Counted from the stretch's first letter, positions 34,670 to 48,871 are shown. The stretch is 64,000 nucleotides of DNA from Nyssa sinensis (GCA_008638375.1 CM018043.1:38019396-38083395), one strand, 5' to 3'. Numbers and translations are program-made. The notes: a model not told the origin generated them from the letters alone.

Positions 34670-37600
34670 TGTCACGACCCGAGACCCCACCCTATACAGA
34701 TCTCGTGTCGTGCACCCGATCCGACGTTGCTTGTCAAACCAAGGGTCTCAACTTGCTACACAATCAGTGCTACAAACATGCAACAACTAAATGCGGAATA
34801 AAATAATAAAAGCTGCATGTAATTTATATAATGTTTTACAAAAATGCGGAATACAAAATTTCTTAATACAACTGTTCATCCCCAAGACGTGGATAACATG
34901 GGAGAGCTACAAGACTGTCTGTACTAAGTATTACACTTACAACTTCAAAAGAAATGTCCACTGCTATCTAGCTGACTGCTACTGCTACAGCTACTGCTCT
35001 TCTACAGCTTCCCTTCCTGAAAGGGGTGGTAAGTTTAGGGTGAGCTAACTAAAGCCCAATAAGTAATTCTCCTTTACTCTGCCATGTGTACATGAATATA
35101 GAAAGCATTATCCATAAAAGAACTAGGATAAATGCAGATGTGCTAGCCAGTCAATGAATATAGAACTCAATATCAAATGATAGAAACTCAAATGATAAAG
35201 CAATAAAATCTGTTTGATAATATAATCATATAAGCTACAGTCATGAGCTGTCTCAAGTATAATCATATGCACTCAAAAATCTGTGAAATCTCATGATCAT
35301 TCATAATGGTATAACATGATCAAGCTATGATAATCAATAAGAGATACTGATAACAACAATATGGATGCACTTTAACTTGGGGCCCAACATACCCCTAAAT
35401 TCATTTTATTCTCTTTTTCCTCGATCCCTCAGCCAAGCACTAACCCGTCGGTTCAGTACTCGCCTCGCAGATCCCAGTTTAGCTGCCATTTTAAATACCA
35501 CTTTTTATTCCGTTTTCTCGACCCGTAGGTCTAATAAGCATCAGATGGAGTTTGTGACTGAGCACAAATCCGACTACAATATAATATATCAAGATCATGC
35601 TAAATCCAATGAACAGTAAATGCAATAACACTATCTCAGCAGTGAAAGAAACTGTTGCCTTAACAGGCCAATATAAACTGGGCTACTGAGATCTTGCCCC
35701 TTGAGGCCTATGTACAGAGCGTATAGAAATCATGATCAAGATATACAATAGTCAATAAATACTTTCCACAAGATAAAGCAATATCAATGTGGACTTGATA
35801 AACGTTCTAATATGTATGGAGTATAATAGATGATATAAGAAAAACTATTGACATGGCTGAGAATGTAACGTGTACAGAGATCAGAGATTACTTACTTTTT
35901 TACTGTATCTTTCTAGAAGGTCAAACCACCTTCTTCTATTTACCTCTTTCTGTATCTGTCTAGAAGGTCAAAACCGCCTTCTTCTTGTATCTCAGTATTC
36001 CTATGATTCAGGAAACTCATCTTAGCCTATGTGTATATATATATATATATATATATTTAACTCATGCTATTCATCAAATTTTATGTCTCTTTACTATTGA
36101 TATCTCTTTTACTTGAACAGACTTTACTATTGAATCCGGAATGTCGAACAAAGTCGATTTAGGCTTTCGCGGAATTCCATTTAGACTTTTGTACTAAAAA
36201 GGGCAAAATGGTCATTTTGTACTTTTACGGGTATTTTTATTTTTTGGGACATCATCTTGCTAAACGGACCTCACCATTGGTCTTAGAATGTCTGAAATAA
36301 TTAAAATACACTATTCATATGTTTAATTTGGACATCATTACTAAAAAGGGTAAAATGGTCATTTTATACTTTTACTTGTTCTCACTTTTCAAGACCTCTT
36401 TTCACAAATCGGACTCCATGGCTGAGTCCGGAATGCTCGAAATAGTAAAAATTCACTATTTATTTATTTTAATCAGAGTCCGTTTGACTACTTTTTGACT
36501 CAGTGGCATTTTTCTATTATTTTAAATTAATTAAATATATTAATATTTAATTAATATTTTATTCTGGGGGTCAAATCATAATAACTAAAAGTTTAAGGGT
36601 CAATCTGTAATTTCTATAACTTCTGGGTCAATTTGTAATTTATGAAAATCTTTTTCTAAATAGGGATAACCAAACAGTGGTTAATTACAAAACAGGGATA
36701 AGGATATCTTTGTTCCTGTTTTCTCCCTAATTTCTAATTTCTTGCCCCTGTTACCAAACACTCCGAATTTGATTTAAAAATCTTTTAAACTTTAGTTAAA
36801 TTGTGTCATTTCGGGTACCCATTCTAATTTGGTCGGGTCCTGACCCGAATCCGACCCAAACCCACTTCCTTCTTAACCCGACATGCCCCTCGATTTCACG
36901 GTCGTCTTCCCTATTACTCCGGTAGGGTTTATTAGGGTTCCGTCACCATTTCCGGTGATGGCAACCTAAATCCGATCAGTTTTTTGACCTAGCTTAATGC
37001 AATTCTCTCTATTTTTCCATGGAGATCTCGAATCCACTTTTGGTTTTCAATTTAAAGCATTAAATCCTTATGAAGTTGGCCAAACCCGCAACTCCGGTGA
37101 CCTGAATTTCTCTTATTTCATGCTCGGTTTCTTACTGTTTTCACTTACTTCTTTTTCATTTCATTTTCTGCACTTCATGGAATTATATCTAGGTCATTAT
37201 ATCATGGTTTCATGCATAAAATATAGATGATCCGATTATTTTATCCTACCTATAACTCCATTTTTCTCTTTAAATTCTCAACCATTTTTTCTGATTTTTC
37301 TTGCATTAGATTTCTAATTTCATGCTTGACACAGCCTTATAGTTTAAACACTATAAATCATGCTAGAAATTATTGAAACAGAAACAATCCTTACCTGAAA
37401 TTTCTAGTTTCTGGGTGGGGTTCCTTCTCCTCTCTCTCTACTTCAGCTTTTAGATTCACTTCTGAACATCTCCCAATACCCACAGTTCTCTCTTAGTTTT
37501 CTTTTCTCTTCTTCTTTTCATTTTACACGACATGCACATATATATATATATATATATATTCAACACCCACAAACCGCCTCACTTTCTCTCTCCTCTCTTT

Positions 37601-38311
37601 CTCTCTTTATTCCTTCTCTGACTACTTGCAGCCTTCCTTGACCTAGGGTTCTGATCTCCCTCTTCCAAATGCAACTTTGCATTTATTACTTGGAGATATT
37701 TGTGTGTATATATATATATATATTTATATTTATATACATATGATAACACACACTCATACACACACTTTACACTAACCGACACACACACACTTTGAGACCT
37801 GCTAGGCAGCTTCCTTTCTTGTTTCTTCTTTTCTTTTCTTTTTCATTTTATCATATATATATATATATCATACTATGTATATTCATATATATAGATTACA
37901 ATATATGTATTTATACATACAGATACATACTTAATATCTTATACATATACATATAAATATGTATATGTACATACTTATATACATCAATTTTATACGTCCA
38001 TATATATCTATTAATACACATAGATGTGTATTTCAAAAGGCATTTACATACATTTATTTTGTTCAAGCTACGCATGCATGCAACATTCGTGTGCATGAAA
38101 ATACGTGTAGGTACGCATTACAAGGCATATTTTTGAGTTGCTCGATATTGCCCGATACTGGCTATATCACTGATACTATTCTCTTTTTAAAATTGTACCA
38201 TACATATGATAAAATAATATAGAGCTCTAAACAGCTAGGATATAACTGAGAGTTCACTGCCTGACCCAGTTTACCTCGGTATAAGAGCCTTTCTTGGGTC
38301 GGGATATCACA
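34670..38311 (-). mobile_element. Solo LTR D1 (family D)
   Basis: 3642 bp. The plus strand reads TGTCACGACCCGAGACC at 34670 and GGGTCGGGATATCACA to 38311. The flanks are ATTTT (34665-34669) and ATTGT (38312-38316), one mismatch. The empty site ATAATTGTAAAC is in LTR3 (43211-43222). 36060-36560 holds the ~150-bp modules, and 37400-38060 is CT-rich then (AT)n/(AC)n-rich, the presumed promoter/leader side. The stretches between hold no recognisable gene; a frame at 35365-35619 has no motif. Confidence 0.88.
35017..35895 (-). other. Predicted LTR intron in D1
   Basis: Minus strand donor AAAA|GTAAGTAATC (from 35895) and acceptor ACCACCCCTTTCAG|GAAGGG (35017/35016), 879 bp. D2 has the matching pair at 53285 and 58422. 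Confidence 0.4.
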
Positions 38312-40079
38312 ATTGTAAACTAGTATATATGACCAAATAATGATTCGAGATCAGAATGTCATAAAATGTGAAATGACCGAAATACCCCTAAGCACATAAA
38401 ACACAAAGTAAAGGCCGAATAAAGGTCAATCTGATATAATTTACTGTCATAAGTATAATTATGTGAATTGAGGGGCTAAATAAGACTCTGGAACAGTCAA
38501 AGTACAAAATAGAAAATGACCAATGTGTCTCGATGATCTAAAATAGATACCCAATGAAGTCCAAAAGACTTAAAAATTTATATATAAGACATGACGAATA
38601 TTCTGAGGACCACGACAGGGTCTGAGGCACGGATGACAAAATAATCATTTTGCCCCTAAGGTTAAATAAGTGAGAAAGTGATAACGAATGGAGTCCAAAT
38701 GACTTGGATTATAAGTCTGGAAGCTACTAAGCCTAATTGAGGAATGTAATAAGCTAATGGACTTAATTATACCATCTGATAGACTCCTAAGAGGATGAAT
38801 AATTTATGAATGGATGAATTCTTATACTTCTGTAATTGATGATGATTACTCTGGATATGCAAGGATGTGTCTGAAGTATCTAGAGGATATCAGAATATCT
38901 ATGAATGGAGATAAGCGTAACAGTTTGTGAGTAACTCGGAACCCCTGACTTGGCGTATATTTACTATACTATCTAGATTCATATACTGTATTATTTCATT
39001 TACTATACTATTTAAATGCATATCCTTAAATGCATACTCTTTGTACTGCATTATACATGGCATGATTCCATTCTATCTTGCCCTTCTAATATGTTCTGTC
39101 CAGATTCGGTTCTGGTTTGTTCTGATTCTGTTTTGTTAAGTTGTGCCTTACTTTTGGGCCTACTACAAAATTGAGTGGTTTGGCTTATGCCAGAGCATGA
39201 CCCAAAAAGTAGAGGCCCCACGAATGTCCGCTTATGGGCAGTTGGGAAAAGCTTATATGTTTGATTGGCATCCTGTTCTGTTTCTGTTCCGCTCAATTCT
39301 ACCCTGTTCTGTTCTGATCTGGCCCAGAGGGTAGAAGCCCCACGAGTGTCCGCTTATGGGCAGTTGGGAGAGGTTCAGACACCTTTGATGATAGGTTTTT
39401 GATTGATATTGGCACTCAGCTCAGCTCTGTTTTGTTTGGATCTGTTCTGTTCGGATCTGTTCAATTTTGGCTCTATTTTGTTCTGTTCTAACCTGATCTG
39501 TTTTGTTCTACTTGAGCTGCATTTGAGCATGCATTTTATTTGTATACTATGTATATATGAACGGGTTTTGAAACCCATGGCAAGGAACCTTTGTTACTCA
39601 CTGAGCTTGTTTAAGCTTATTCGATTTGTCTAACATTTTTTAGGATTTCTCTCCATTGGATTAGAAGGCACAAAGAAATGACACTAATAGGCTAGGAGGC
39701 ATCCCAAGCAAGGATTTGATTGGCACTGAATTATGGAGACTTTGATTCTTGTGGACAGAATCAGGTTATTCAGGTGGGTGATATGGTATGATTGAATTCA
39801 TTGATATGCAATAAATGAGTTGAGACATGGCTCATGATATTGGTACTCTAGAGATATTGGATGTCTGATTATAAACGTGCTTTGATGTATATAGATGAGT
39901 TGCATTCTCGACACAAAATTATTTTTTCGCTACTTTGACCCTACATTTGGGAATGCAATTCATTGTAAAGTTTAGAAGTTTTCCTTTGGTTGGTCGCATT
40001 GTCGGTACAGAGACCGGTAAGGTGGTCAACTGGCATCACATCTTCGACATCCGCGTAGGGTGGGGTGAGGGATGTGACA

Positions 40080-41055
40080 GAGTAGTATCAGAGCTAAGGT
40101 TGGTAAATATTTAAGATCTACTGATACCACAGAGTGATATTAGAGCAAAGGTTAGTAAGTATTAAAGATCCACTGAGACCATAGAGTGATATCCGAGTTA
40201 AAAGATAAGTTACTTATGTCAAACTCAGAGCAAGATGGGAACTTTAGGACAATAAGTTGTGAAATGGTTTGGGAATCAATGTCCACATCAAAGCATTAAG
40301 TCATGGATTAAGAACCACAGAGTACCTGAGCCATAGATACTAATAGTGAAAGTATCAAAAGTGATAAATCCCAATTTTGGAATTTGGAAATAGAATTCTG
40401 GAGGTCTTCCTAATAGATGGTGAATTTGTGATTCCAAAGCATCTAAGGACTAGGCATTAACATTCTTGTGGGAGCTATAGTGACATTGAATGACATTTGA
40501 CACTAGGACATGTCGATAATGACACGAATGATTGTGGATATATCAATTGGGAGGAAAACGACTGTAGATAAGCCAACTCTGGTATGAATCATTGTGATTG
40601 TGGATATCAAAATGATTATTTTGTGGAATTATATATGATTGGATGATTATAAGTAAAAAGCCAAATGGGGGGGGGGGGGCATATTGAATAAGGTGGATGA
40701 TTTCTAATCAATTGAGGATGATCACCAAATCTGATTTAATGTGAAATGGATCTAATATCGAATCTTGGTGAGATCATATATTTTGTGGATGGTAAATCAA
40801 ACTTCTTGTGGATTTTTTTGGATCTGATATGAAATTTGTATGATTGGAGATTATAGACTAGTGATAATTGGAGACATGTTAGTTGAAGTAATCGAGGTTA
40901 AAATTTTTAGTAAGTCTCGCAATAAAGGTTTATGCCATTTTATTACGTTACAAGGTAATATACTCCCTAATGGATAAACCTGACTGATCGATAAGTAACT
41001 CCCCTATAAGGTAAGTTGAGTCTTGGGGACAAAACTCTTTTGAAGGAAGGGAGAG
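40080..41055 (+). mobile_element. Family-C internal region 2
   Basis: 976 bp between LTR2 and LTR3, collinear with internal region 1. The PBS is damaged (GAGTAGTATCAGAGC, TGG to TAG). It holds the uninterrupted A3 target site (40293-40306) and a G13 run at 40667-40679 where internal region 1 has G6. It ends with the PPT GAAGGAAGGGAGAG. Non-coding. Confidence 0.8.
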
Positions 41056-41674
41056 TGTAATATTTTGGAAAATCCAATATAATTAAGATGGCACGCCTAA
41101 TAAAATTAGGTTATTTCACGCTAATGTTCGAAATAGCCCAAAATATAGTAAGTCATAACAGGATTAATTTTCTAAGATACGAAAATAATCCAAAATCCCA
41201 AAAAAGAGTGAATGTTCGGCAAATAGACAACTCGGTCGACTGAGTGCCGAGATGGATAAATAGGACCGATACGAAGACTTAATTATGAAACTAATATGAA
41301 TGGGGACCCAAAACTGATAAAATAAGTAGTAATGATATCGAGCCCCGACTTTATGCTAAATTGACCTGCATTCTATAAAGTAATATTTTATGGGATAAAA
41401 ATATTTCATACGGTAAAATATATCAAAATACAGAAATTAGCACCAGGAAAATACATCTATAAATATATATATATATATATATTGATACATGTATGCGTAT
41501 AATTGTTATATATATATATATATATAAGGCAATAATTCAGGAAGCTTCTTGAAATAGTTGAAAAACGGAGAGTTGATATATATATATATATATATATGTA
41601 GATATTATATTTGATATATTATGGGGTGGCAGCTTCTAGACTTTAGAAGCTGCTGGAATCAAATAGACACGTAT

Positions 41675-41713
<39 letters not shown>

Positions 41714-44700
41714 AGATAATTTAAAAGCTTATTGAAGAAGCTAGAAAAGTTGACAAAAGGGGCAGAACTCATGAAGCTTCTAGCTCCAGCCAAATCAGTG
41801 ATAAAAGAAAGAGAAAAATCTAGAAGAATAAGACCTAGATATATATATATATATATGTATGTATGTATACACGTGTGAGTGTAGACAGCCAACCTTAAGA
41901 ACCCTAAAAACTGAAATAAGGAAAAAGAAGTAGTGAAAAAGTGATGGATAGAGAAGGAAGACAGAAGCAGGAGCCAAAAAGAAAGAGAAAACTACTGTAG
42001 CAGTAGACCACCATGGATGAGGAAGAAAAAGCTTCAGAAAAGCTGCGCCTGAGACCAAGGTAAGATGTCAACTACCTTCTGTTCTATTGTAACTATGATT
42101 AGGCATCAAAATCCAATAAGAAAATGAAAGAAAATTCAAAAAAACCTGTCTTTGCAACTCACTGTTAGAAACGGGAAAAATTAACTGAAAACTAAACCTG
42201 ATCTTGGGCATGTAAAAATATAGGAAATGGTGTCAAGGTTTTAAAACAGGTGGAATGACGCAATATGGTCAAGAAATGACCATGTTAAGGCTGAAGATAC
42301 CTTGGCCGAAAAAGTTAAATGGGTGTCAGAATCTATAGTCTTTGGGGTCTAAAACAGTTTTAAATAAGTCCTTGAGGTTTCTAGAAGAAAGCTGATATAA
42401 AAATCATTAAAAATAGACGTCGAAATCATGAGAAAAATGAAGAAAAATAACATGCAGTCCAGCGCCGGTGCCGACGTCGGAGAAGACGCCTGAATAGTGG
42501 CCGAAAAAACGTGCAGGGAAGACGGGTCCTTTTAAAGACTGTTGGACCGGACCTTGGGTCGAGACCCGACCGAACGCAAAACTGGTTCCTAAAGCTGTGT
42601 CGTTTTCAACCTATTTCTAAATGGATTTCCAACTGTTTAGTGAGAGGAGTTATAAATTAGAAACCATACTTAAGGGTTCACCTAAACATTGATAAGGAAG
42701 ACAATAAGATTATTGTATTCCAGTTCACTGGTTAAGTTAAATCGGCTGGTTCACAATGCCTCTGGTCCGGTCTAGGGTTTAACCTAGTAAACCCAATGGT
42801 TCAAGGGCTTAAATGAAATAAAGTAACACCAAAATTTTAGTAAAATTCTAGTTTGACCCCAATATTTTGAATAATCCAGTTTTGGCCCAGTCTTTGAGAA
42901 ATGAATTCAAATAAATCCCTGAAAAATAATTTAATAAATAATTAATTAATTAAATTAGTTTATAAATAGGGTAAAATGATGATTTTACCTTTGGGCCATA
43001 AATAAAGCAACTAAAATCCAAACTAAAATCTGAAAAAGGATATTTTAATATTTTTGAACATTCTGGACACAATGAAAATGTCAGATTAGACATATGGGGA
43101 CTCCAGAGTGGTCCCAACATAAGATGTAAAATTACCAAAATGCCCCTAATATAGTACGAAGCTCAAATAAAGTCCAAATTGGACGAAATTAATACCAATG
43201 GAAGCTCAAATAATTGTAAACTACTATATATGACCAAATAATGATTTGGGGTCAGAATGTCATAAAATGTGAAATGACCAAAATACCCCTAAGCACATAA
43301 AATACAAAGTAAAGGCCGAATAAAGGCCAACCTAATATAATTGACTGTCATAAGTATAATTATGTGAATTGTGCGGGTAAATAAGACTCCGAAATAGTCA
43401 AAGTACAAAATAAAAAATGACCGATGTGTCCCGATGTTTTAAAACAGATACCAAATGAAGTCCCAAAGACTTAAAAATTTATATATAAAATAGGACGAAT
43501 ATTCTGAGAACCACGATAGGGTCGGGGCACGAATGACAAAGTTATCATTTTGCTCCTAAGGTTAAATAAGTGAGTAATTGATAAGGAATGGAGTCCAAAT
43601 GACTTGGATTATAAGTTTGGAAGCTACTAAGCCTAATTAAGGAATGTAATAGCATAAGTTGTAACCCAATAAATGGGTAATAGGCCAATGAACTTAATTA
43701 TACCATCTGATAGACTCCTAAAAGGATGAACAATTTACGAATGGATGAATCCTTATACTTCTGTAATTGATGATGATTATTCAAGATATGCAAAGATGTA
43801 TTTGAAGTATCTAGAGGATAGCAGAACATTTGTGAATGAAGATAAGCGTAATAGTTTGTGAGTAACTTGAAACCCCAGACATGTTGTATATTTACTATAC
43901 TATCTAGATTCATATACTATACTATTTAAATGCATACTCTTTGTACTGCATTATACATGGCATGATTCCATTATGTCTTACCTTTCTGATATGTTTCGTT
44001 CTGATTTTGTTTTGGTCTGTTCTACTTTATTATATGCTATACGGAGTTTGTTTCAATTCTATTTTTTTATGTTCTGTCTTACTTTTGGGCCCACTACAGG
44101 ATTGAGCGGTTTGGCTTATGCCAGGGCATGATCCAGAGGGTAGAGGCCCCACGAGTTTTCGCTTATAGGCTGTTGGGAAAGGCTCATATGCCTAATTGGC
44201 ATCCTGTTCTATTTCTATTCCGCTCAATTCTATCTTGTAAAGTTCTGATATGACCTAGAGGGTAGAGGCTCCATGAGTGTCCGCTTATGGGTAGTTAAGA
44301 GAGGTCCAAACACCTTTGATGATATATTTTTGATTGATATTGGCACTCAACTCAGCTTTGTTCTATTTTGATCTGTTCTATTCGGATCTGTTCTATTTTG
44401 GCTCTGTTCTATTCTGTTCTGATATATTCTATTTTGTTTTGACCTGATCTGTTTGGTTCTACTTAATCTACATTTGAGCATGCATTTTATTTGTAAACCA
44501 TGTATATATGAACGGGTTTTGAAACCCATGGCAGGGAAGCTTTTTTATTCACTGAGCTTGTTTAAGCTCATTCTATTTGTCTAACATTTTTTATGATTTA
44601 TCTCCATTGGATTAGAAGGCACAAAGAAATGACACTAATAGGCTAGGAGGCATCCCAAGCAAGGATTTGATTGGCACTAAATTGTGGAAACTTGGATTCT

Positions 44701-45031
44701 TGTGGACTAAACCAGGTTATTCAAGTGAGTGATATGATATGATTGAATTCATTGATATGCAATAGATGTGTTGAGACATGGCTTATGATATTGGTACTCT
44801 AGAGATATTGGATGTCTGATTATAGACGTGCTCGGATGTGTATAGATAAGTTGCATTCCTGACACGAAAAGGTTTTTCCGTTGCTTTGACCCCTACATTT
44901 GGGAATACAATTCATTATAGAGTTCAAAAGTTTTCCTTTGGTTGGCCGCATTGTCGGTACAGAGACCAGCAAGGTGGCTAATTGGCATCACATCTTTGGC
45001 ATCCGCGTAGGGTGGGGTGTGGGATGTGACG
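41056..45031 (+). mobile_element. LTR3 of family C
   Basis: 3.98 kb from TGTAATATTTTGGAAAATCC to GGGATGTGAC (final base G rather than A, or lost). It is the only uninterrupted C LTR. It keeps the empty sites of B (GAAAA, 42120-42124) and D1 (ATTGT, 43213-43217). The donor GTTT|GTGAGTAAC is at 43858, but the acceptor AG is changed to AT (TTTTTTATG, 44590-44595). (AT)n runs at 41460-41710 and a TCTGTTCTG-type low-complexity stretch at 43980-44470. No coding region. Confidence 0.8.
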
Positions 45032-48000
45032 TAAACAATTTGTGAAACATCATCTTTTTGACTTAAAAGAATTAAAAGATAAAACAAGGTAGAGCTAACA
45101 TCACAATGACATTAGCATAACGCAATGGAGTGGACTGAACCAGTTGTTTCAGTACTGTCTTGGACCGGTTCACTTCCCCTTGGACTAGACCGGCTGGTTT
45201 ATATTCAAATGATTTATGAATTGGAATTGGACCCCCAGAACCTTCTGTTAATTAGGAAATGACCCCAAAAATTTTGATTAATTACGGATTGGCCTAGAAA
45301 TTAATTAAATATTAATTTTAAACCCTTTAGTTATAAGAAAAATTACCAAAATGCCCCTATGCCAAAAATAAACCAAACGATGGCTAATTAAAATAAAAGA
45401 ATAGTGTAACCTAATATTTTTGGGCATTCCGGACTCAACAGCATAGTCCGATTTGTGAAATTAAATCTTGAAAAATATGAACAAGCAAGCTAGAATAATT
45501 TTAAATACGTCTTAATGATTAGTTAAGTGACCAATTGAACCCCGATAATTGTAAAAATGCATACTTTAACATTCTGGGACATTCCGGACCCAATGGTGGG
45601 ATCCATTTTGTAAAATGAGGTCCTAAAAATATAGACACGTGAAATGTCAAAATTATCATTTTACCCTTGGTAGTCCAAAAGCCAATTAAATGGCAAAGGT
45701 GACATATTGTGACTTCTGTGACATTCTAGACTCAATGATGGAGTCTATTTTAACAATCTAAGTACCGAAAAATGTGACACACGAAAGTGTAACAATACAA
45801 AAATGCCCCTAAGCTTAATGTAAGTTACATAAATGCGAATTAAGATTCAGAAAAGCGTAAATTAATTATATTCGATATTCCAGACTTGATGGTGATGTCC
45901 CTTTGAGGAAAATAAGATGTTGTAACAAACTAAAAGATGACGAATACGTCTTTAGGACTTAATGAAGTTACTAGAAATATAAAAAATAAAATTAATAAGT
46001 CCACATAAATGTTATGAGGACCAAATAGACTCAAAATGGAGTCCGAGTACGTAAATCGTGTACAAAAAAATATGGGACATTAAAAAGTGTGAATTACTAA
46101 TTCCAAATAAGTTATAAGGCATCAAGGAACCTTAAATGGAAAATTTGAAGACCCTTAATTGAATAAAATAAGTTCAAAAGAACTTAAAACACTTAATAAC
46201 AATGTTCGGGATTAGAATCAATACTAATTCATTATGAAATGTATTTTTAATCCATGATTATAGGATCACCAAAATGATGAAAAATGGAAAGAAAGCTATG
46301 GGATAGCTATTATGGTACTCGTATGGGAATGCGATGCTAAGAACCCAATATAAGTAAACCCGAACTCTAATATGCGGTATTTTTTAGCTATGTCACAGTT
46401 ATGTTTCCTCGATGCTGCCAATTTGTACTCTTATACATACCTGACAGTTATTTGATTCCATAATTTGACACTTTCACTTCTTTGTGGATATATTGAGATT
46501 TCATTTGCCAATATCTTAATGTGATTGCTTGCACATTTCTATAACTTTGATTTGGATATTGGAAAATTGCTATGTTTCTCATTGCTGAGAATTTGATATT
46601 CCACGTATATGTACATTCCTTGTAGAATTCTGCTGATCAGGATATTATTATGAGTGTCAGGAGTTGTGTTTGTCACAACGTCTATCCTGATTCTATAGAT
46701 GCTGATTTGGACCTGCGGGTCAGTGATTGGGAATGATACCCAACACTTAGTCCATGGAGGACATGATATATGATAAGAGCACTTAGTGCTATTCAGGAAC
46801 ACGAACGAGGGGTAAACCTGAATGAGTACTTTTGGGGGTAATCAGGCCCTATTTGTTGATAACATTTATTTTGTTAGTATCATATATTTTGTTTTTAAGT
46901 ATAATCTATTGATATAATCTTTGATTGTGGATACGCTTTGCAAGCCTATCATTGGATTCGATTTGATACCTTGCGAATTTTGGCAATTGATTGTTGTATA
47001 GGCTATGTAATACCCCGACCCAAAATGCCCGGGGTAACTTGACACGCATTACGAGGAAACAAACTGTAGTTAAAAATTAACTACTGAAAGATTGAGAATT
47101 AAGAAATATCCAAATATGTATATTTCCAAATGCATGGTTATACTGTAGACAGGAAATAACATATGAATACTTACATATGCAAATACACACACTAAGTGTG
47201 TATTGTACGTATGTATATAGTCAAATGTGTATATACATAAGTACATATATATATATATATATATATTAAGCTATACACATAAAATCTTATATAAATATAT
47301 ATAAACAATTATATACATATAAGTATATATATATATGTGTGTGTGTGTGTGTTTACATGTGCTTTAGTATGTGTGAATATATAATATAAATATAATATAC
47401 AAAATATCTACATGAAATAAAGAAATATGAAATGGAATGTGAAGGAAAGTATAAGGAGATTGTGAAGTATGCGTGTGTGTGTCGACAGCACACATTAGAG
47501 TGTGAAAGTGTGTGTTTTTATGCTGTAAAGTATATGTATTAAATACATATATGATACAAAATATCACATTGCATTCAATGTAAAGTAAAATGTTGAAAAG
47601 CAAAAATCTAATAGGTGTAAGAAGGATTGATGAGAAGTGAAAGAAGGGGCTGAGTCGTGTAGAGAGAGAGAGAGAAATTGATGAGAGAGAGAGGGTAGTG
47701 GATTGGTTTAAAACCATTGCATGCTCACTTGTTAAGAAAGGAACCAAAAGAATAAGAAAAAAGGAAAGCAAGAAGAAGGAAGAAGAGAATCAGAAGTAAA
47801 AGGGAGAGCGAGACCACTATAACAGGTAAATCCAAGCTTTTCATGTTTTTCTCTCTTTATAATTTTTCCTACGTATAAACTTTTTTAAGCCTTGATTGTG
47901 TATATATGATAGTTAGAACATGTTTAAACAAGAACAAGCATGAAATTGGAACATGAAAACAATCAAAAACATCAAACCCACGAGAAGTAGCCATGAACAG

Positions 48001-48734
48001 ACCTTGCCTAAAACAAGTCTGAAAATAGGTTAACCAAAACCTATTTGGTTTATTGAGACTAAAGCCTGACCCTTTAAGGGTGACAAAAACACTAGACCGC
48101 AATCATAAAGACAAAGAAAACCCTAAAAAATATAGAGTTACAGGTTTTGGTTTTGAAAACCAAACTCTGAAGCTGACATCAAAACTAGGTTTAAGGAATG
48201 GGGAATGAAACCTTATGGAAAATGGACCACAACAGAACAAACCCCATCGATTTTGACTAAAAAATGAGCATGTGCAATCGAGTTACAAGTTTGATTATCA
48301 AACCTTTAACCGATCTAGTAAGACCAGGTTGATCCCTCAAACGAATGCCAAACTGATTTTTAATGTCTCAGAAATGTTTTAGAATGAAAATAGTAAGGAT
48401 CCATTGATCCAAACTTCACGAAAATGAAGAAGAAGGAAATCTGTGATTAGGGCAATAGTGTTGGGTCGTATGGGGAAGACGATTGAGTTGACTCGCGACT
48501 CGTTTTAAACGAGTGGGTGGACTCGGACACGTGGTGGCCTTGAAGGCTGCCACCACATAAATGAAACGCGGTCATTTTGTTTAAGGGTTTTAAAACCCTG
48601 ATCCACCTTGTTTGGTTACACGGTTAAGACCCTATTTGATATTCTGTATGCGGATAAGGAAGCCTATCCGCGTTTAAGTATCCTGTCTGTCGTTTGGCTT
48701 CGAAAAAATTAGAAAAAAATGAGGAACCGCAGTT

Positions 48735-48800
48735 CCTAGGGTTCGAACCCCTGACCCCGAGTGCGAAAACCCTCATTCCTTCCACTCGACCACGTGCACG
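48735..48800 (-). other. tRNA-like block 1 of A4
   Basis: Minus strand A box TGGTCGAGTGG (48792-48782) and B box GGTTCGAACC (48749-48740), followed in that direction by a T7 run (48720-48710). Antisense to the LTR. Confidence 0.5.
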
Positions 48801-48871
48801 CGTGTGGTATATAATGGCAAGAATATATATATATATATATTACATAATTAATATTTATAAAATTAAAAAAA

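Larger units (their letters stand above)
20829..40079 (+). mobile_element. LTR2 of family C (split by B and D1)
   Basis: Three blocks, 20829-21909, 33574-34669 and 38317-40079, together ~3.94 kb, align in order with LTR3 (41056-45031, 3.98 kb). It starts TGTAATATCCTGAAAAATC and ends GGGATGTGACA, followed by internal region 2. By eye the two LTRs differ at roughly one site in ten in the 33574-33780 block. A donor GTTT|GTGAGTAAC (38927) and acceptor ACATTTTTTAG|G (39643) are present. 39060-39540 is C/T/G-biased low-complexity sequence built on TCTGTTCTG. Leader sequence at 21500-21900 is purine-rich with several AGAAGCTTCT boxes. Confidence 0.82.

Noticed and set aside
35365..35619. 84-codon frame inside D1
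   Set aside because: No motif, no support from D2, and it lies in the predicted intron.
40667..40679. G13 run as a functional quadruplex site
   Set aside because: Internal region 1 has only G6 at the same place, so it looks like slippage.
47364..47771. 135-codon minus-strand frame in A4
   Set aside because: Its composition follows the GA/AT microsatellites of the leader region; not seen in A5 or A3.
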